Source of the DNA: Eurosta solidaginis
Lineage: Eukaryota; Arthropoda; Insecta; Diptera; Tephritidae
DNA: 64,000 bases
Direction: 5' to 3'
NCBI RefSeq assembly: GCF_040869045.1
Contig: NC_090323.1
Location: 38,558,066 to 38,622,065, forward strand
Both the position numbers and the translations under genes were made by a program. Below are positions 29,191 through 39,894 of the stretch, one piece after another. The notes under the pieces were generated by a model. That model was not told the DNA's origin. It saw only the letters and a list, made by a program, of their open reading frames with translations, and searched no databases. The first letter of the stretch is position 1. Every line of letters begins with the position of its first letter.

Positions 29191-32100
29191 TGGCTTTGAC
29201 AAAACATTTTGCTATACTTTTTCATATGAAAATTTCCTAGTACTTGTTTCTTTATATATACATATTTGTATTTGCACAGATGAATTGTGTTATCAAATTG
29301 ATATCTGAACAATGAGAATTAAGCGTTTACAATAACATTTCCATATAAATTTTCTGTTATAGAAGCCTAATTAGCCTATTTAGTAAACAAACAGGTTCAT
29401 ATTGGCGCACGTTGCAGAAAAATTAAATGAACGTGGCTTTGACAAAACATTTTGCTATACTTTTTCATATAAAAATTTCCTAGTACTTGTTTCTTTATAT
29501 ATACATATGTATATTTGCACAGTTGAGTTGTGTTATCAAACTAATATGTGAACAATGAGAATTAAGCGTTTACAATAACATTTCCATATAAATTTTCTGT
29601 TATAGAAGCCTAATTAGCTTATTTAATAAACAAACAGGGTCATATTGACGCACGTTGCAGAGAAATTAAATGAGCGTGGCTTTGACAAAACACTTTGCTA
29701 TACTTTTTCATATGAAAATTTCCTAGTACTTGTTTCTTTATATATACATATGTGTATTTGCACAGTTCAATTGCGTTATCAAACTGATATGTGAACAATG
29801 AGAATTAAGCGTTTACAATAACATTTCCATATAAATTTTCTGTTATAGAAGCCTAATTAGCTTATTTAATAAACAAACAGGGTCATATTGACGCAAGTTG
29901 CAGAGAAATTAAATGAGCGTGGCTTTGACAAAACATTTTGCTATACTTTTTCATATGAAAATTTCCTAGTACTTGTTTCTTATATATACATATGTGTATT
30001 TGCACAGTTGAATTGCGTTATCAAACTGATATGTGAACAATGATAATTAAGCGTTTACAATAACATTTCCATATAAATTTTCTGTTATAGAAGCCTAATT
30101 AGCCTATTTAATAAACAAGCAGGTTCATATTGACGCATGTTGCAGAGAAATTAAATGAACGTGGCTTTGACAAAACATTTTGCTATACTTTTTCATATGA
30201 AAATTTCCTAGTATTTGTTTCTTTATATATACACATGTGTATTTGCACAGTTGAATTGCGTTATCAAACTGATATGTGAACAATGAGAATTAAGCGTTTA
30301 CAATAACATTTCCATATAAATTTTCTGTTATAGAAGCCTAATTAGCCTATTTAATAAACAAACAGGGTCATATTGACGCACGTTGCAGAGAAATTAAATG
30401 AGTGTGGCTTTGACAAAACATTTTGCTATACTTTTTCATATGAAAATTTCATATTACTTGTTTCTTTATATATACATATGTGTATTTGCACAGTTGAATT
30501 GCGTTATCAAACTGATATGTGAACAATGAGAATTAAGCGTTTACAATAACATTTCCATATAAATTTTCTGTTATGGAAGCCTAATTAGCCTTTTTAATAA
30601 ACAAACAGGTTCATATTTACGCATATTGCAGAGAAATTAAATGAAAGTGGCTTTGACAAAACATTTTTCTATACTTTTTCATATGAAAATTTCCTAGTAC
30701 TTGTTTCTTTATATATACATATGTATATTTGCACAGTTGAATTGTGTTATCAAATTGATACGTGAAAAATGAGAACTAAGCGTTTACAATAACATTTCCA
30801 TATAAATTGTCTGTTATAGAAGCCTAATTAGCCTATTTAATAAACAAACAGGTTCATATTGACGCACGTTGCAGAGAAATTAAATGAACGTGGCTTTGGC
30901 AAAACATTTTGCTATAGTTTTTCATATGAAAATTTCCTAGTACTTGTTTCTTATATATACATATGTATATTTGCACAGTTTAAATGTGTTATCAAACTGA
31001 TATGCGAACAATGAGAATTAAGCGTTTACAATAACATTTCCATATAACTTTATGTAATAGAAGCCTAGTTAGCCTATTTAATAAACAAACAGGTTCATAT
31101 TGACGCACGTTGCAGAGAAATTAATTGAACGTGGCTTTGACAAAACATTTTATTATACTTTTTCATAAGAAAAGTTCTTAGTAATTTTTTGTTTATATAT
31201 ACATATGTATATTTGCACAGTTGAATTGTGTTATCAAATTGATATGTGAACAATGGGAGTTAAGCGTTTACAATAACATTTCCTTATACATTTTCTGTTA
31301 TAGAAGCCTAATTAGCCTATTTAATAAATAACTTTAATGGTAATTTTTAATTAGTTAAACAAACAGGTTCATATTTACGCATATTGCAGAGAAATTAAAT
31401 GAACGTGGCTTTGACAAAACATTTTGCTATACTTTTTCATATGAAAATTTCCTAGTACTTGTTTCTTTATATATACATATTTGTATTTGCACAGTTGAAT
31501 TGTGTTATCAAATTGATATGTGAACAATGAGAATTAAGCGTTTACAATAACATTTCCATATAAATTTTCTGTTATAGAAGCCTAATTAGCTTATTTAATA
31601 AATAACTTTAATGGTAATTTTTAATTAGTTAAACAAACAGGTTCATATTGACGCACGTTGCAGAGAAATTAAACGAACGTGGCTTTGACAAAACATTTTG
31701 CTATACTTTTTCATATGAAAATTTCCTAGTAGTTGTTTCTTTATATATACATATGTGTATTTGCACAGTTGAATTGCGTTATCAAACTGATATGTGAACA
31801 ATGAGAATTAAGCGTTTACAATAACATTTCCATATAAATTTTCTATTATAGAAGCCTAATTAGCCTATTTAATAAACAAACAGGTTCATGTTGACGTACG
31901 TTGCGGAGAAATTAAATGGACGTGGCTTTGACAAAACATTTTGCTATACTTTTTCATATGAAAATTTCCTAGTACTTGTTTCTTTATATATACATATGTG
32001 TATTTGCACAGTTGAATTGTGTTATCAAATTGATATCTCAACAATGAGAATTAAGCGTTTACAATAACATTTCCATATAAATTTTCTGTTATAGAAGCCT

Positions 32101-33180
32101 AATTAGCCTATTTAATAAACAAACAGGGTCATATTGACGCACGTTGCAGAGAAATTAAATGAGTGTGGCTTTGACAAAACATTTTGCTATACTTTTTCAT
32201 ATGAAAATTTCATATTACTTGTTTCTTTATATATACATATGTGTATTTGCACAGTTGAATTGCGTTATCAAACTGATATGTGAACAATGAGAATTAAGCG
32301 TTTACAATAACATTTCCATATAAATTTTCTGTTATAGAAGCCTAATTAGCCTATTTAATAAACAAACAGGTTCATATTTACGCATATTGCAGAGAAATTA
32401 AATGAAAGTGGCTTTGACAAAACATTTTTCTATACTTTTTCATATGAAAATTTCCTAGTACTTGTTTCTTTATATATACATATGTATATTTGCACAGTTG
32501 AATTGTGTTATCAAATTGATACGTGAAAAATGAGAACTAAGCGTTTACAATAACATTTCCATATAAATTGTCTGTTATAGAAGCCTAATTAGCCTATTTA
32601 ATAAACAAACAGGTTCATATTGACGCACGTTGCAGAGAAATTAAATGAACGTGGCTTTGACAAAACATTTTGCTATACTTTTTCATATAGTACTTGTTTC
32701 TTTATATATACATATGTATATTTGCACAGTTGAATTGTGTTATCAAATTGATATGTGAACAATGAGAGTTAAGTGTTTACAATAACATTTCCATATAAAT
32801 TTTCTGTTATAGAAGCCTAATTAGCATATTTAATAAACAAACAGGTTCATATTGACGCACGTTGCAGAGAAATTAAATGAACGTGGCTTTGACAAAACAT
32901 TTTGCTATACTTTTTCATATAGTACTTGTTTCTTTATATATACATATGTATATTTGCACAGCTGAATCCTGTTATCAAACTGATATGTGAACAATGAGGA
33001 TTAAGCGTTTACAAAAACATTTCCATATAAATTTTCTGTTATAGATGCCTAATTAGCCTATTTAATAAATAACTTTAATGTTAATTTTTAATTAGTTAAA
33101 CAAACAGATTCATATTTACGCATATTGCAGAGAAATTAAATGAAAGTGGCTTTTTACAAAACATTTTGCTATACTTTTTC
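29191..33180. repeat. Higher-order repeat of 4.23 kb, copy 2
   Basis: Second copy of the preceding unit, with point differences (for example aactttatg against aaatttatg near 31045). It fades out past 33.1 kb, where variants such as tttttacaaaac appear. Confidence 0.78.
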
Positions 33181-36030
33181 ATATGAAAATTTCCTAGTAC
33201 TTGTTTCTTTATATATACATATTTGTATTTGCACAGTTGAATTGTGTTATCAAATTGATATGTGAACAATGAGAATTAAGCATTTACAATAACATTTCCA
33301 TATAAATTTTCTGTTATAGAAGCCTAACTAGCCTCTTTAATAAATAACTTTAATGAAAATTTTTAATTAGTTAAACAAACAGGTTCATATTTACGCATAT
33401 TGCAGAGAAATTAAATGAAAGTGGATTTGACAAAACATTTTTCTATACTTTTTCATATGAAAATTTCCTAGTACTTGTTTCTTTATATATACATATGTAT
33501 ATTTGCACAGCTGAATTGTGTATTCAAATTGTTATGTGAACAATGAGAACTAAGCGTTTACAATAACATTTCCATATAAATTTTCTGTTATAGAAGCCTA
33601 ATTAGCCTATTTAATAAACAAACAGGTTCATATTGACGCACGTTGCAGAGAAATTAAATGAACGTGGCTTTGACAAAACATTTTGCTATACTTTTTCATA
33701 TAGTACTTGTTTCTTTATATATACATATTTATATTTGCACAGTTGAATTGTGTTATCAAACTGATATGTGAACAATGAGAATTAAGCGTTTACAATAACA
33801 TTATAAATTTTCTGTTATAGAAGCTTATTTAGCCTATTTAATAAATAACTTTAATGGTAATTTTTAATTAGTTAAACAAACAGGTTCATATTTACGCATA
33901 TTGCAGAGAAATTAAATATACTTTTTCATATAGTACTTGTTTCTTTATGTATACATATGCATAGTTGAATTGTGTTATCAAACTGATACGTGAACAATGA
34001 GAACCAAGCGTTTACAATAACATTTCCATATAAATTTTCTGTTATAGAAGCCTAATTAGCCTATTTAATAAACAAACAGGTTCATATTGACGCATGTTGC
34101 AGAGAAATTAAATGAACGTGGCTTTGACAAAACAATTTGCTATACTTTTTCATATAGTACTTGTTTCTTTATATATACATATGTATATTTGCACAGTTGA
34201 ATTGTGTTATCAAAGTGATATGTGAACAATGAGAACTAAGTGTTTACAGTAACATTTCCATATAAATTTTCTGTTACAGAAGCCTAATTAGCCTATTTAG
34301 TAAACAAACAGGTTCATATTGACGCACGTTGCAGAGAAATTAAATGAACGTGGCTTTGACAAAACATTTTGCTATACTTTTTCATATGAAAATTTCATAG
34401 TACTTGTTTCTTTATATATACATACATATGTGTATTTGCACAGTTGAATTGTGTTATCAAATTGATATGTGAACAATGAGAGTTAAGCGTTTACAATAAC
34501 ATTTCCATATAAATTTTCTGTTATAGAAGCCTAATTAGCCTATTTAATAAACAAACAGGTTCATATTGACGCATGTTGCAGAGAAATTAAATGAACGTGG
34601 CTTTGACAAAACAATTTGCTATACTTTTTCATATAGTACTTGTTTCTTTATATATACATATGTATATTTGCACAGTTGAATTGTGTTATCAAAGTGATAT
34701 GTGAACAATGAGAACTAAGTGTTTACAGTAACATTTCCATATAAATTTTCTGTTACAGAAGCCTAATTAGCCTATTTAATAAACAAACAGGGTCATATTG
34801 ACGCACGTTGCAGAGAAATTAAATGAGCGTGGCTTTGACAAAACATTTTGCTATACTTTTTCATATGAAAATTTCATAGTACTTGTTTCTTTATATATAC
34901 ATACATATGTGTATTTGCACAGTTGAATTGTGTTATCAAATTGATATGTGAACAATGAGAGTTAAGCGTTTACAATAACATTTGCATATAAATTTTCTGT
35001 TATAGAAGCCTAATTAGCCTATTTAATAAACAAACAGGTTCATATTGACGCACGTTGCAGAGAAATTAAATGAACGTGGCTTTGACAAAACAATTTGCTA
35101 TACTTTTTCATATAGTACTTGTTTCTTTATATATACATATGTGTATTTGCACAGTTGAATTGCGTTATCAAACTGATATGTGAACAATGAGAATTAGGCG
35201 TTTACAATAACATTTCCATATAAATTTTCTGTTATAGAAGCCTAATTAGCCTATTTAATAAACAAGCAGGTTCATATTGACGCATGTTGCAGAGAAATTA
35301 AATGAACGTGGCCTTGACAAAACATTTTGCTAAACTTTTTCATATAAAAATTTCCTAGTATTTGTTTCTTTATATATACATATGTGTATTTGCACAGTTG
35401 AATTGCGTTATCAAACTGATATGTGAACAATGAGAATTAAGCGTTTACAATTACATTTCCATATAAACTTTCTGTTATAAAAGCCTAATTAGCTTATTTA
35501 ATAAACAAACAGGGTCATATTGACGCACGTTGCAGAGAAATTAAATGAGCGTGGCTTTGACAAAACATTTTGCTATACTTTTTCATATGAAAATTTCCTA
35601 GTACTTGTTTCTTTATATATACATACATATGTGTATTTGCACAGTTGAATTGTGTTATCAAATTGATATGTGAACAATGAGAGTTAAGCGTTTACAATAA
35701 CATTTGCATATAAATTTTCTGTTATAGAAGCCTAATTAGCCTATTTAATAAACAAACAGGTTCATATTGACGCATATTGCAGAGAAATTAAATGAACGTG
35801 GCCTTGACAAAACATTTTGCTATACTTTTTCATATGAAAATTTCCTAATATTTGTTTCTTTATATATACATATGTGTATTTGCACAGTTGAATTGCGTTA
35901 TCAAACTGATATGTGAACAATGAGAATTAAGCGTTTACAATAACATTTCCATATACATTTTTTGTTATAGAAGCCTAATTAGCCTATTTAATAAATAAAT
36001 TTAATGGAAATTTTTAATTAGTTAAACAAA

Positions 36031-36079
36031 CAGGTTCATATTGACGAATATTGCAGAGAAATTAAATGAACGTTACAAG
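36031..36079. repeat. 49-bp partial-monomer scar, unit 1
   Basis: A 49-bp piece starting caggttcat is followed directly by another caggttcat, so part of a monomer is duplicated. The same scar with the same 49-bp spacing is present at 44564-44612 and 53619-53667, just upstream of the other two PLE copies. It is a diagnostic marker that the three units are paralogous. Confidence 0.88.
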
Positions 36080-36198
36080 CAGGTTCATATTGACGCATTT
36101 TGCAGAGAAATTAAATGAACGTGGCTTTGACAAAACATTTTGCTATACTTTTTCATATGAAAATTTCCTAGTACTTGTTTCTTTATATATACATATGT

Positions 36199-36209
36199 GT
36201 ATTTGCACA
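36199..36209. repeat. Target site duplication of the RTE-like element, left copy
   Basis: GTATTTGCACA is found here and again directly after the element at 37346-37356. The uninterrupted site exists in the paralogous units at 44732-44742 and 53787-53797. Confidence 0.9.
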
Positions 36210-37318
36210 ATCACCTCTTCGTCGACTTTAAAGCCGCCTTTGACAGCACGAAAAGGAGCTGCCTATATGCCGCTATGTCTGAATTTGGTTTCCCCGCAAA
36301 ACTTATACGGCTGTGCAAAATGACGTTGAGCAACACCATCAGCTCAGTCAGAATTGGGAAGGACCTCTCCGAGCCGTTCGAAACTAAACGAGGTTTCAGA
36401 CAGGGTGACCCCCTATCGTGCGATTTCTTTAATTTGATGCTGGAGAAAATTATACTAGCTGCAGAACTTAACCGCACTGGAACAATATACTATAAAAGCG
36501 TGCAATTACTGGCATATGCTGATGACATTGATATCATCGGCCTAAACACCCGCGCTGTTAGTTCTGCTTACTCCAAGCTGGAAAAAGAAGCGGTAAAGAT
36601 GGGTTTGATGGTGAATGAGGACAAAACGAAGTACCTGCTGTCATCGAGCAAAGAGTCAGCGCATATGCGCCTTGGCAACCACGCTACTGTTGGCAGCCAT
36701 AATTTCGAAATAGTAAAAGACTTCGTTTATTTGGGAACCAGCATCAACATTAGCAACAACATCAGCACTGAAATCCAGCGAAGAATTAATCTTGCCAATA
36801 AATGCTACTTTGGACTAGGTAGGCAATTGAAAAGTAAAGTCCTCTCTCGGCGAACGAAAATCATTCTCTACAAGTCACTTATCGTACCCGTCCTGCTATA
36901 TGGGGCAGAAGCATGGACCATGACAACAGCAGATGAAGCGGCTTTGGGAGTGTTCGAGAGAAAAGTTCTTCGAAAGATTTATGGACCTCAACGCGTTGGC
37001 GATGGCGAGTACCGAAGAAGATTTAATGATGAGCTGTACGAGCTATACGCAGACATCAACATAGTCCAGCGAATTAAAACGCAGCGGCTGCGCTGGCTAG
37101 GCCATGTTATGCGAATGAAAGATGATGCTCCGGCCAAGAAAGTGTTTCTATCGGAACCCGCCTATGGAAGCAGAGGTAGAGGGCGGCCCCCACTCCGTTG
37201 GAAGGACCAGGTGGAAAACGATTTAAACTCCCTTGGTGTGACCAATTGGCGCCGGTTGGCGGAGCGAAGGAGCGACTGGCGCGCCTTGTTGGACGGCCAT
37301 AACCATTTAGACGGTTAA
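36210..37318 (+). pseudogene. RTE-like reverse transcriptase, C-terminal two thirds
   Basis: This is a 5'-truncated fragment of a non-LTR retrotransposon pol protein, which would copy element RNA at a nicked target. The open frame begins in satellite sequence; the first few codons (from a GTG at 36197) are satellite-derived and element sequence starts near NHLFVDFKAAFDS. RT motif A (FVDF), the template-grip motif RQGDPLS and the catalytic motif AYADDI are present, followed by a thumb region (LLYGAEAWT) and the C-terminal block RLRWLGHVMR ... GRPPLRW typical of RTE/BovB-like proteins. The frame runs uninterrupted to a stop at 37316-37318. The apurinic endonuclease and the RT fingers are missing, so it cannot move by itself. 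RTE-like is my best family call; other non-LTR clades with this C-terminus are possible. Confidence 0.85.
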
Positions 37319-37345
37319 TCGCCAATTAAGTAAGTAAGTAAGTAA
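36210..37345 (+). mobile_element. 5'-truncated RTE-like non-LTR retrotransposon
   Basis: The insert is bounded by a perfect 11-bp target duplication, is truncated at its 5' end inside the reverse transcriptase, and ends in a short tandem repeat (TAAG, five copies at 37327-37346) instead of poly(A). Such a simple-repeat 3' end is typical of RTE-type elements. GC content is visibly higher than in the surrounding satellite. It is present only in the first of the three PLE-bearing units, so it probably inserted after the units were duplicated, or was lost from the others by exchange. Confidence 0.88.
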
Positions 37346-37356
37346 GTATTTGCACA
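37346..37356. repeat. Target site duplication of the RTE-like element, right copy
   Basis: Second copy of GTATTTGCACA, where the interrupted satellite monomer resumes in register. Confidence 0.9.
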
Positions 37357-37462
37357 GTTGAATTGTGTTATCAAATTGATATGTGAACAATGAAAATTAA
37401 GCGTTTACAATAATATTTCCATATAAATTTTCTGTTATAGAAGCCTAATTAGCCTATTTAAT

Positions 37463-37478
37463 AAACAAACCGGTTCAT
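37463..37478. repeat. PLE1 target site duplication, 5' copy
   Basis: AAACAAACCGGTTCAT precedes the element and AAACAAACAGGTTCAT follows it at 39895-39910 (15 of 16 match). The C variant in the 5' copy is shared by PLE2 (44849-44864) and PLE3 (53904-53919), and also occurs in an element-free monomer near 43.57 kb. Confidence 0.82.
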
Positions 37479-37864
37479 CATTAGGATTCCTTTCGAAAAT
37501 CGTCAATTTAGAAATTAAAGAAGCAAATATAAGCATCAAAATTATTACAAATACTATAAGACAGGCAGAGAAAATATTACGTAATAGACTGGGAGAAGCA
37601 GATTTTGAAAAAGTATTGAAAAATCATAATAAATTTTCCAAAACTATTGCCGCTAATACTCAAAAAACACATGAGAACAAGCTGAAAACGCAAGTTTGGA
37701 AAAATATTAGTAAATTTGGCATCAGATACAATGAGAAGTGGTTCATAAATAAAACTAGTATCGATGTACCACAAGAGTCACGCTTGTTACTTGTCTCTTG
37801 GAAACAAGTTTGCACTGCCCGTATCAAGGAAGACTTTCCCCGATACATATCGTTGCCGATTTAG
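37479..37864 (+). pseudogene. PLE1 N-terminal coding region, frameshifted
   Basis: The frame is open from the left edge of the element (no start codon inside it) to a stop at 37862-37864 and encodes a lysine- and asparagine-rich, mostly hydrophilic stretch, as expected of the N-terminal part of PLE proteins. At 37797-37830 the motif-like string LGNKFALP appears in a third frame, and from about 37850 the RT continues in the first frame (VADLEQG). So reading must change frame twice within some 60 bases. Both breaks are present in all three copies, so they predate copying of the unit. Confidence 0.7.
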
Positions 37865-39381
37865 AACAAGGTATACTAGAAATTGACGATGAAAGAGAAA
37901 AAGATATGGCTAGAAGTAATCTCGCTGCAAAAATTAACACATACCAAAACAAACTCAGAAACAATGCAAAGGAAAAATTTTTACTAAAGATATACGCCGA
38001 CACCCAAAAATTCATTAGCCAACACAAACATGACATAATAGTAACAAAGGCAGACAAAGGCAACAAAACTGTATTAATGTATAAAAAAGACTATGAACAG
38101 AAAATGGGGCAGTTGTTAAATGACAAGCAAACGTACAAAACTATAAGAAGTGATCCCACCCAAAAGTTACTGCGGAAAAATAATTTAATTATAAATGACC
38201 TGTTTAAACGGAAAAAAATCAGCGTAAAAGAGAAATACAAATTCACATCATCAGCCGCCAACGCACCGAGATTGTACGGACTTCCTAAGACACATAAACC
38301 AAACTTACCTCTTAAACCAATTTCCTCGTCCGCGAACGTACCTTGTTTCAGTTTATCTAAATATATTGGAAATATTTAAAAAAATATAGTATCGGAAGAT
38401 TACAACCTAAAAAACTATTTTCAAGTTAGAAATCAAATAGAGAACATTCATATTCTAGACGACGAAATGCTAATCTCTTTTGATGTTATATCCTTATTCA
38501 CCAACATTCCAATACACCTAGCCATACGCACCATCATACAAAAATGGAATAAATTAGAAGAGCATACAAATATTGAAAGAAAGCAATTCCAGAAGATTCT
38601 TGAATTTTGTCTTCAGGACAAGAACTATTTTACATACAATAATACTTTTTACCATCAAATTTATGGTATGCCCATGGGTAACCCATTATCCTCAACGATA
38701 GCTGATATCGTACTTGACAAAATTTTGGACGACAGCTTAGCTGAATTGAAAGGCAAAAACATACGTGTAAAATACATAAAAAAATATGTAGATGACATAT
38801 TTGCAATAGTAAAGATAAAGGACGTGGAAGACATACTGAATACTCTAAACGCGCAGCATACCAAACTACAGTTTACGAAAGAAGAAGAGAACAATGGCAA
38901 GATTGCCTTCCTAGAGGTAGAGATACATCGGAGAAATAGAAAGATTGCATTGAATTGGCATGCAAAAACTATTGCATCGGGTAGAATAATAAACTACCAC
39001 TCAAACCATCCATGGAAACAAAAAACAAATACTGCAATTAGCCTAATTCGGAAAATGAAGATTCTAAGCGACAATGAATTTACAGCAGAAAATGATGAAA
39101 AAATAAAAAATATTCTTTTCAAAAATAGCTACCCGGCTGCATTCGTAAAACGGCTCATGGAAGCGACAGTAAATAATATTAAAAGTTCGAATAACAACGA
39201 AAATACACAGCAAGAGAATTCAACAACAAGAGAATATATTGGCGTTACATACGTACCAGGGTTGACAAACAATCAAACACTAAAAAGAATTGTAGAAAAG
39301 GAAAAGATAAGTTATGCTCTCAAACCACATAGCACGCTAAACAAAATATTTACCAAAACTAAAGATAGAATTCAAAAATAA
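37798..39381 (+). pseudogene. PLE1 reverse transcriptase, one internal stop
   Basis: Penelope-type reverse transcriptase, which in active elements primes cDNA synthesis from a cleaved target end. Visible motifs in order are YGLPKTHKP with LKPI, SFDVISLFTNIPI with the motif A aspartate, QIYGMPMGNPLSS, KKYVDDIFAI with the catalytic YVDD, and AFLEVEI. The conventional start is unclear: the first codon of this frame segment at 37798 is TTG and lies in the region of shared frameshifts. A TAA at 38377-38379 interrupts the frame between the fingers and palm motifs; PLE2 has a leucine codon there. A second TAA at 39379-39381 separates it from the endonuclease. Confidence 0.9.
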
Positions 39382-39696
39382 GATCAGAATAATGTGGTAT
39401 ATGAAATAAAGTGTAAAGGCAATGAAAATGATGAATGCAACAAGAGCTACGTTGGCACTACAAAAAGAGCGTTGGGTATAAGACTACATGAACATGAAAT
39501 TGACGCCAAAAATAAAAAGGATACAACAGCACTTGCAAAACACCTGACAAGCAACAATCACACAGCTGATTTCACCAACGCTAAAATATTGGAAAAAGAA
39601 AAACGACGACTAACACTGGAAACCTTACGTATACAACAACAGCTGAGAAACGTCATAAACAACACAAATAGTGCATATACTGCGGTGATAAAATAA
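39382..39696 (+). pseudogene. PLE1 GIY-YIG endonuclease domain
   Basis: The C-terminal domain of PLE proteins, which nicks the target DNA. The GIY-YIG core is seen as VVYEIKC ... SYVGTTKR, with the conserved arginine in GIRLHEH and a glutamate in LTLETLRIQ as the likely metal ligand. It is in the same frame as the upstream RT and separated from it by the TAA at 39379-39381. There is no ATG at the domain start. About 100 codons long, as expected for this domain. Confidence 0.86.
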
Positions 39697-39894
39697 AATT
39701 AATAAACTTGACTCAAAAAGGAAAAGAACTGTGTTATTAAGTGTGTTTATAACTAATTGCTATTTTCATGTTTATTGTTAATAAAAACAGAATACCCTGA
39801 GGATGGCGCTGTCGCGTCGAAACGCGTAGGTATGAAAAAACAATAAATTTTGTTTTATTACCAAACAACGGCCGAAGCAGCTCTCTATGCAACA
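39697..39894 (+). other. PLE1 3' non-coding region
   Basis: An AT-rich 3' part containing aataaa-like strings (for example near 39841) and the hammerhead-like motif described separately. It ends in ctctctatgcaac before the target duplication. It is kept in PLE2 and mostly deleted in PLE3. Confidence 0.8.
39792..39833 (+). ncRNA. Hammerhead-type ribozyme motif in PLE1
   Basis: Stem I is a perfect 5-bp pair, ATACC (39792-39796) with GGTAT (39829-39833). It encloses the core CTGAGGA, a stem II GGCGC/GCGTC capped by TGTC, then GAAA and CGCGTA, where a minimal stem III (AC/GT) and a GTA cleavage triplet can be drawn. Small hammerheads with almost no stem III are known in Penelope-like elements. 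One extra T lies between the CTGAGGA core and stem II, which departs from the textbook form and lowers certainty about activity. Confidence 0.65.

Larger units (their letters stand above)
1..36209. repeat. Satellite DNA array, block 1 (about 150 monomers)
   Basis: Head-to-tail tandem repeats fill this whole stretch without interruption. The monomer is AT-rich (about 26% GC in the first copy) and occurs in 243-, 232- and 274-bp forms plus rarer small indels. Recurrent landmarks in each monomer are gttatcaaa, gcgtttacaataaca, gcctaattagcc, acaggttcat, ggctttgacaaaacat and the palindrome atatacatatgtatat followed by ttgcacag. All copies are in the same orientation. No long open frame, RNA gene or other element is visible inside. 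Neighbouring monomers often differ more than monomers several kb apart, which shows higher-order organisation (separate entries). Confidence 0.97.
33181..36209. repeat. More diverged satellite leading into the first PLE-bearing unit
   Basis: Monomers here carry private changes: aagcttatttagcc and a shortened ataacattataaat near 33800, a monomer with a large internal deletion at 33.91-33.96 kb, and tatatatacatacatatg variants. The stretch from about 33866 resembles 42635-44864 and part of 49.7-53.9 kb, so it is the left arm of the repeated PLE-bearing unit. Confidence 0.78.
37346..37478. repeat. Satellite remnant between the RTE-like element and PLE1
   Basis: The remainder of the monomer split by the RTE-like insertion, carrying the variant aataatatttcc also found directly upstream of PLE2 and PLE3. 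Confidence 0.93.
37479..39894 (+). mobile_element. Penelope-like element, copy 1 (PLE1)
   Basis: A 2416-bp insert with a Penelope-type order: N-terminal region, reverse transcriptase, GIY-YIG endonuclease, then a 3' non-coding part with a hammerhead-like motif. It lies at the same position of the satellite monomer as two further copies and has the same 16-bp flanking duplication. From 37798 to 39696 the RT and endonuclease share one frame, broken by TAA at 38377-38379 and 39379-39381. PLE1 carries about 47 bp more than the other copies at the RT-endonuclease junction (around 39334-39390), which probably is the original state because it keeps both domains in one frame. The element looks 5' truncated. 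Confidence 0.92.

Noticed and set aside
1..36209. CRISPR-like array of regular repeats
   Set aside because: The repeats are 232-274 bp, directly adjacent without distinct spacers, and in a eukaryotic retroelement context; this is satellite DNA.
1..36209. Hammerhead ribozyme inside the satellite monomer itself
   Set aside because: The monomer has ctgatatgtg and gaaa strings, but no CTGANGA core with pairing stems on either strand.
36066..36323. Small plus-strand frame of 85 codons across the satellite/RTE border
   Set aside because: It is half satellite and half out-of-frame RTE sequence; the RT frame explains this region.
37798..37800. TTG as a true start of the PLE RT protein
   Set aside because: It lies in the middle of a shared frameshifted N-terminal region, and the conserved sequence continues upstream in other frames.
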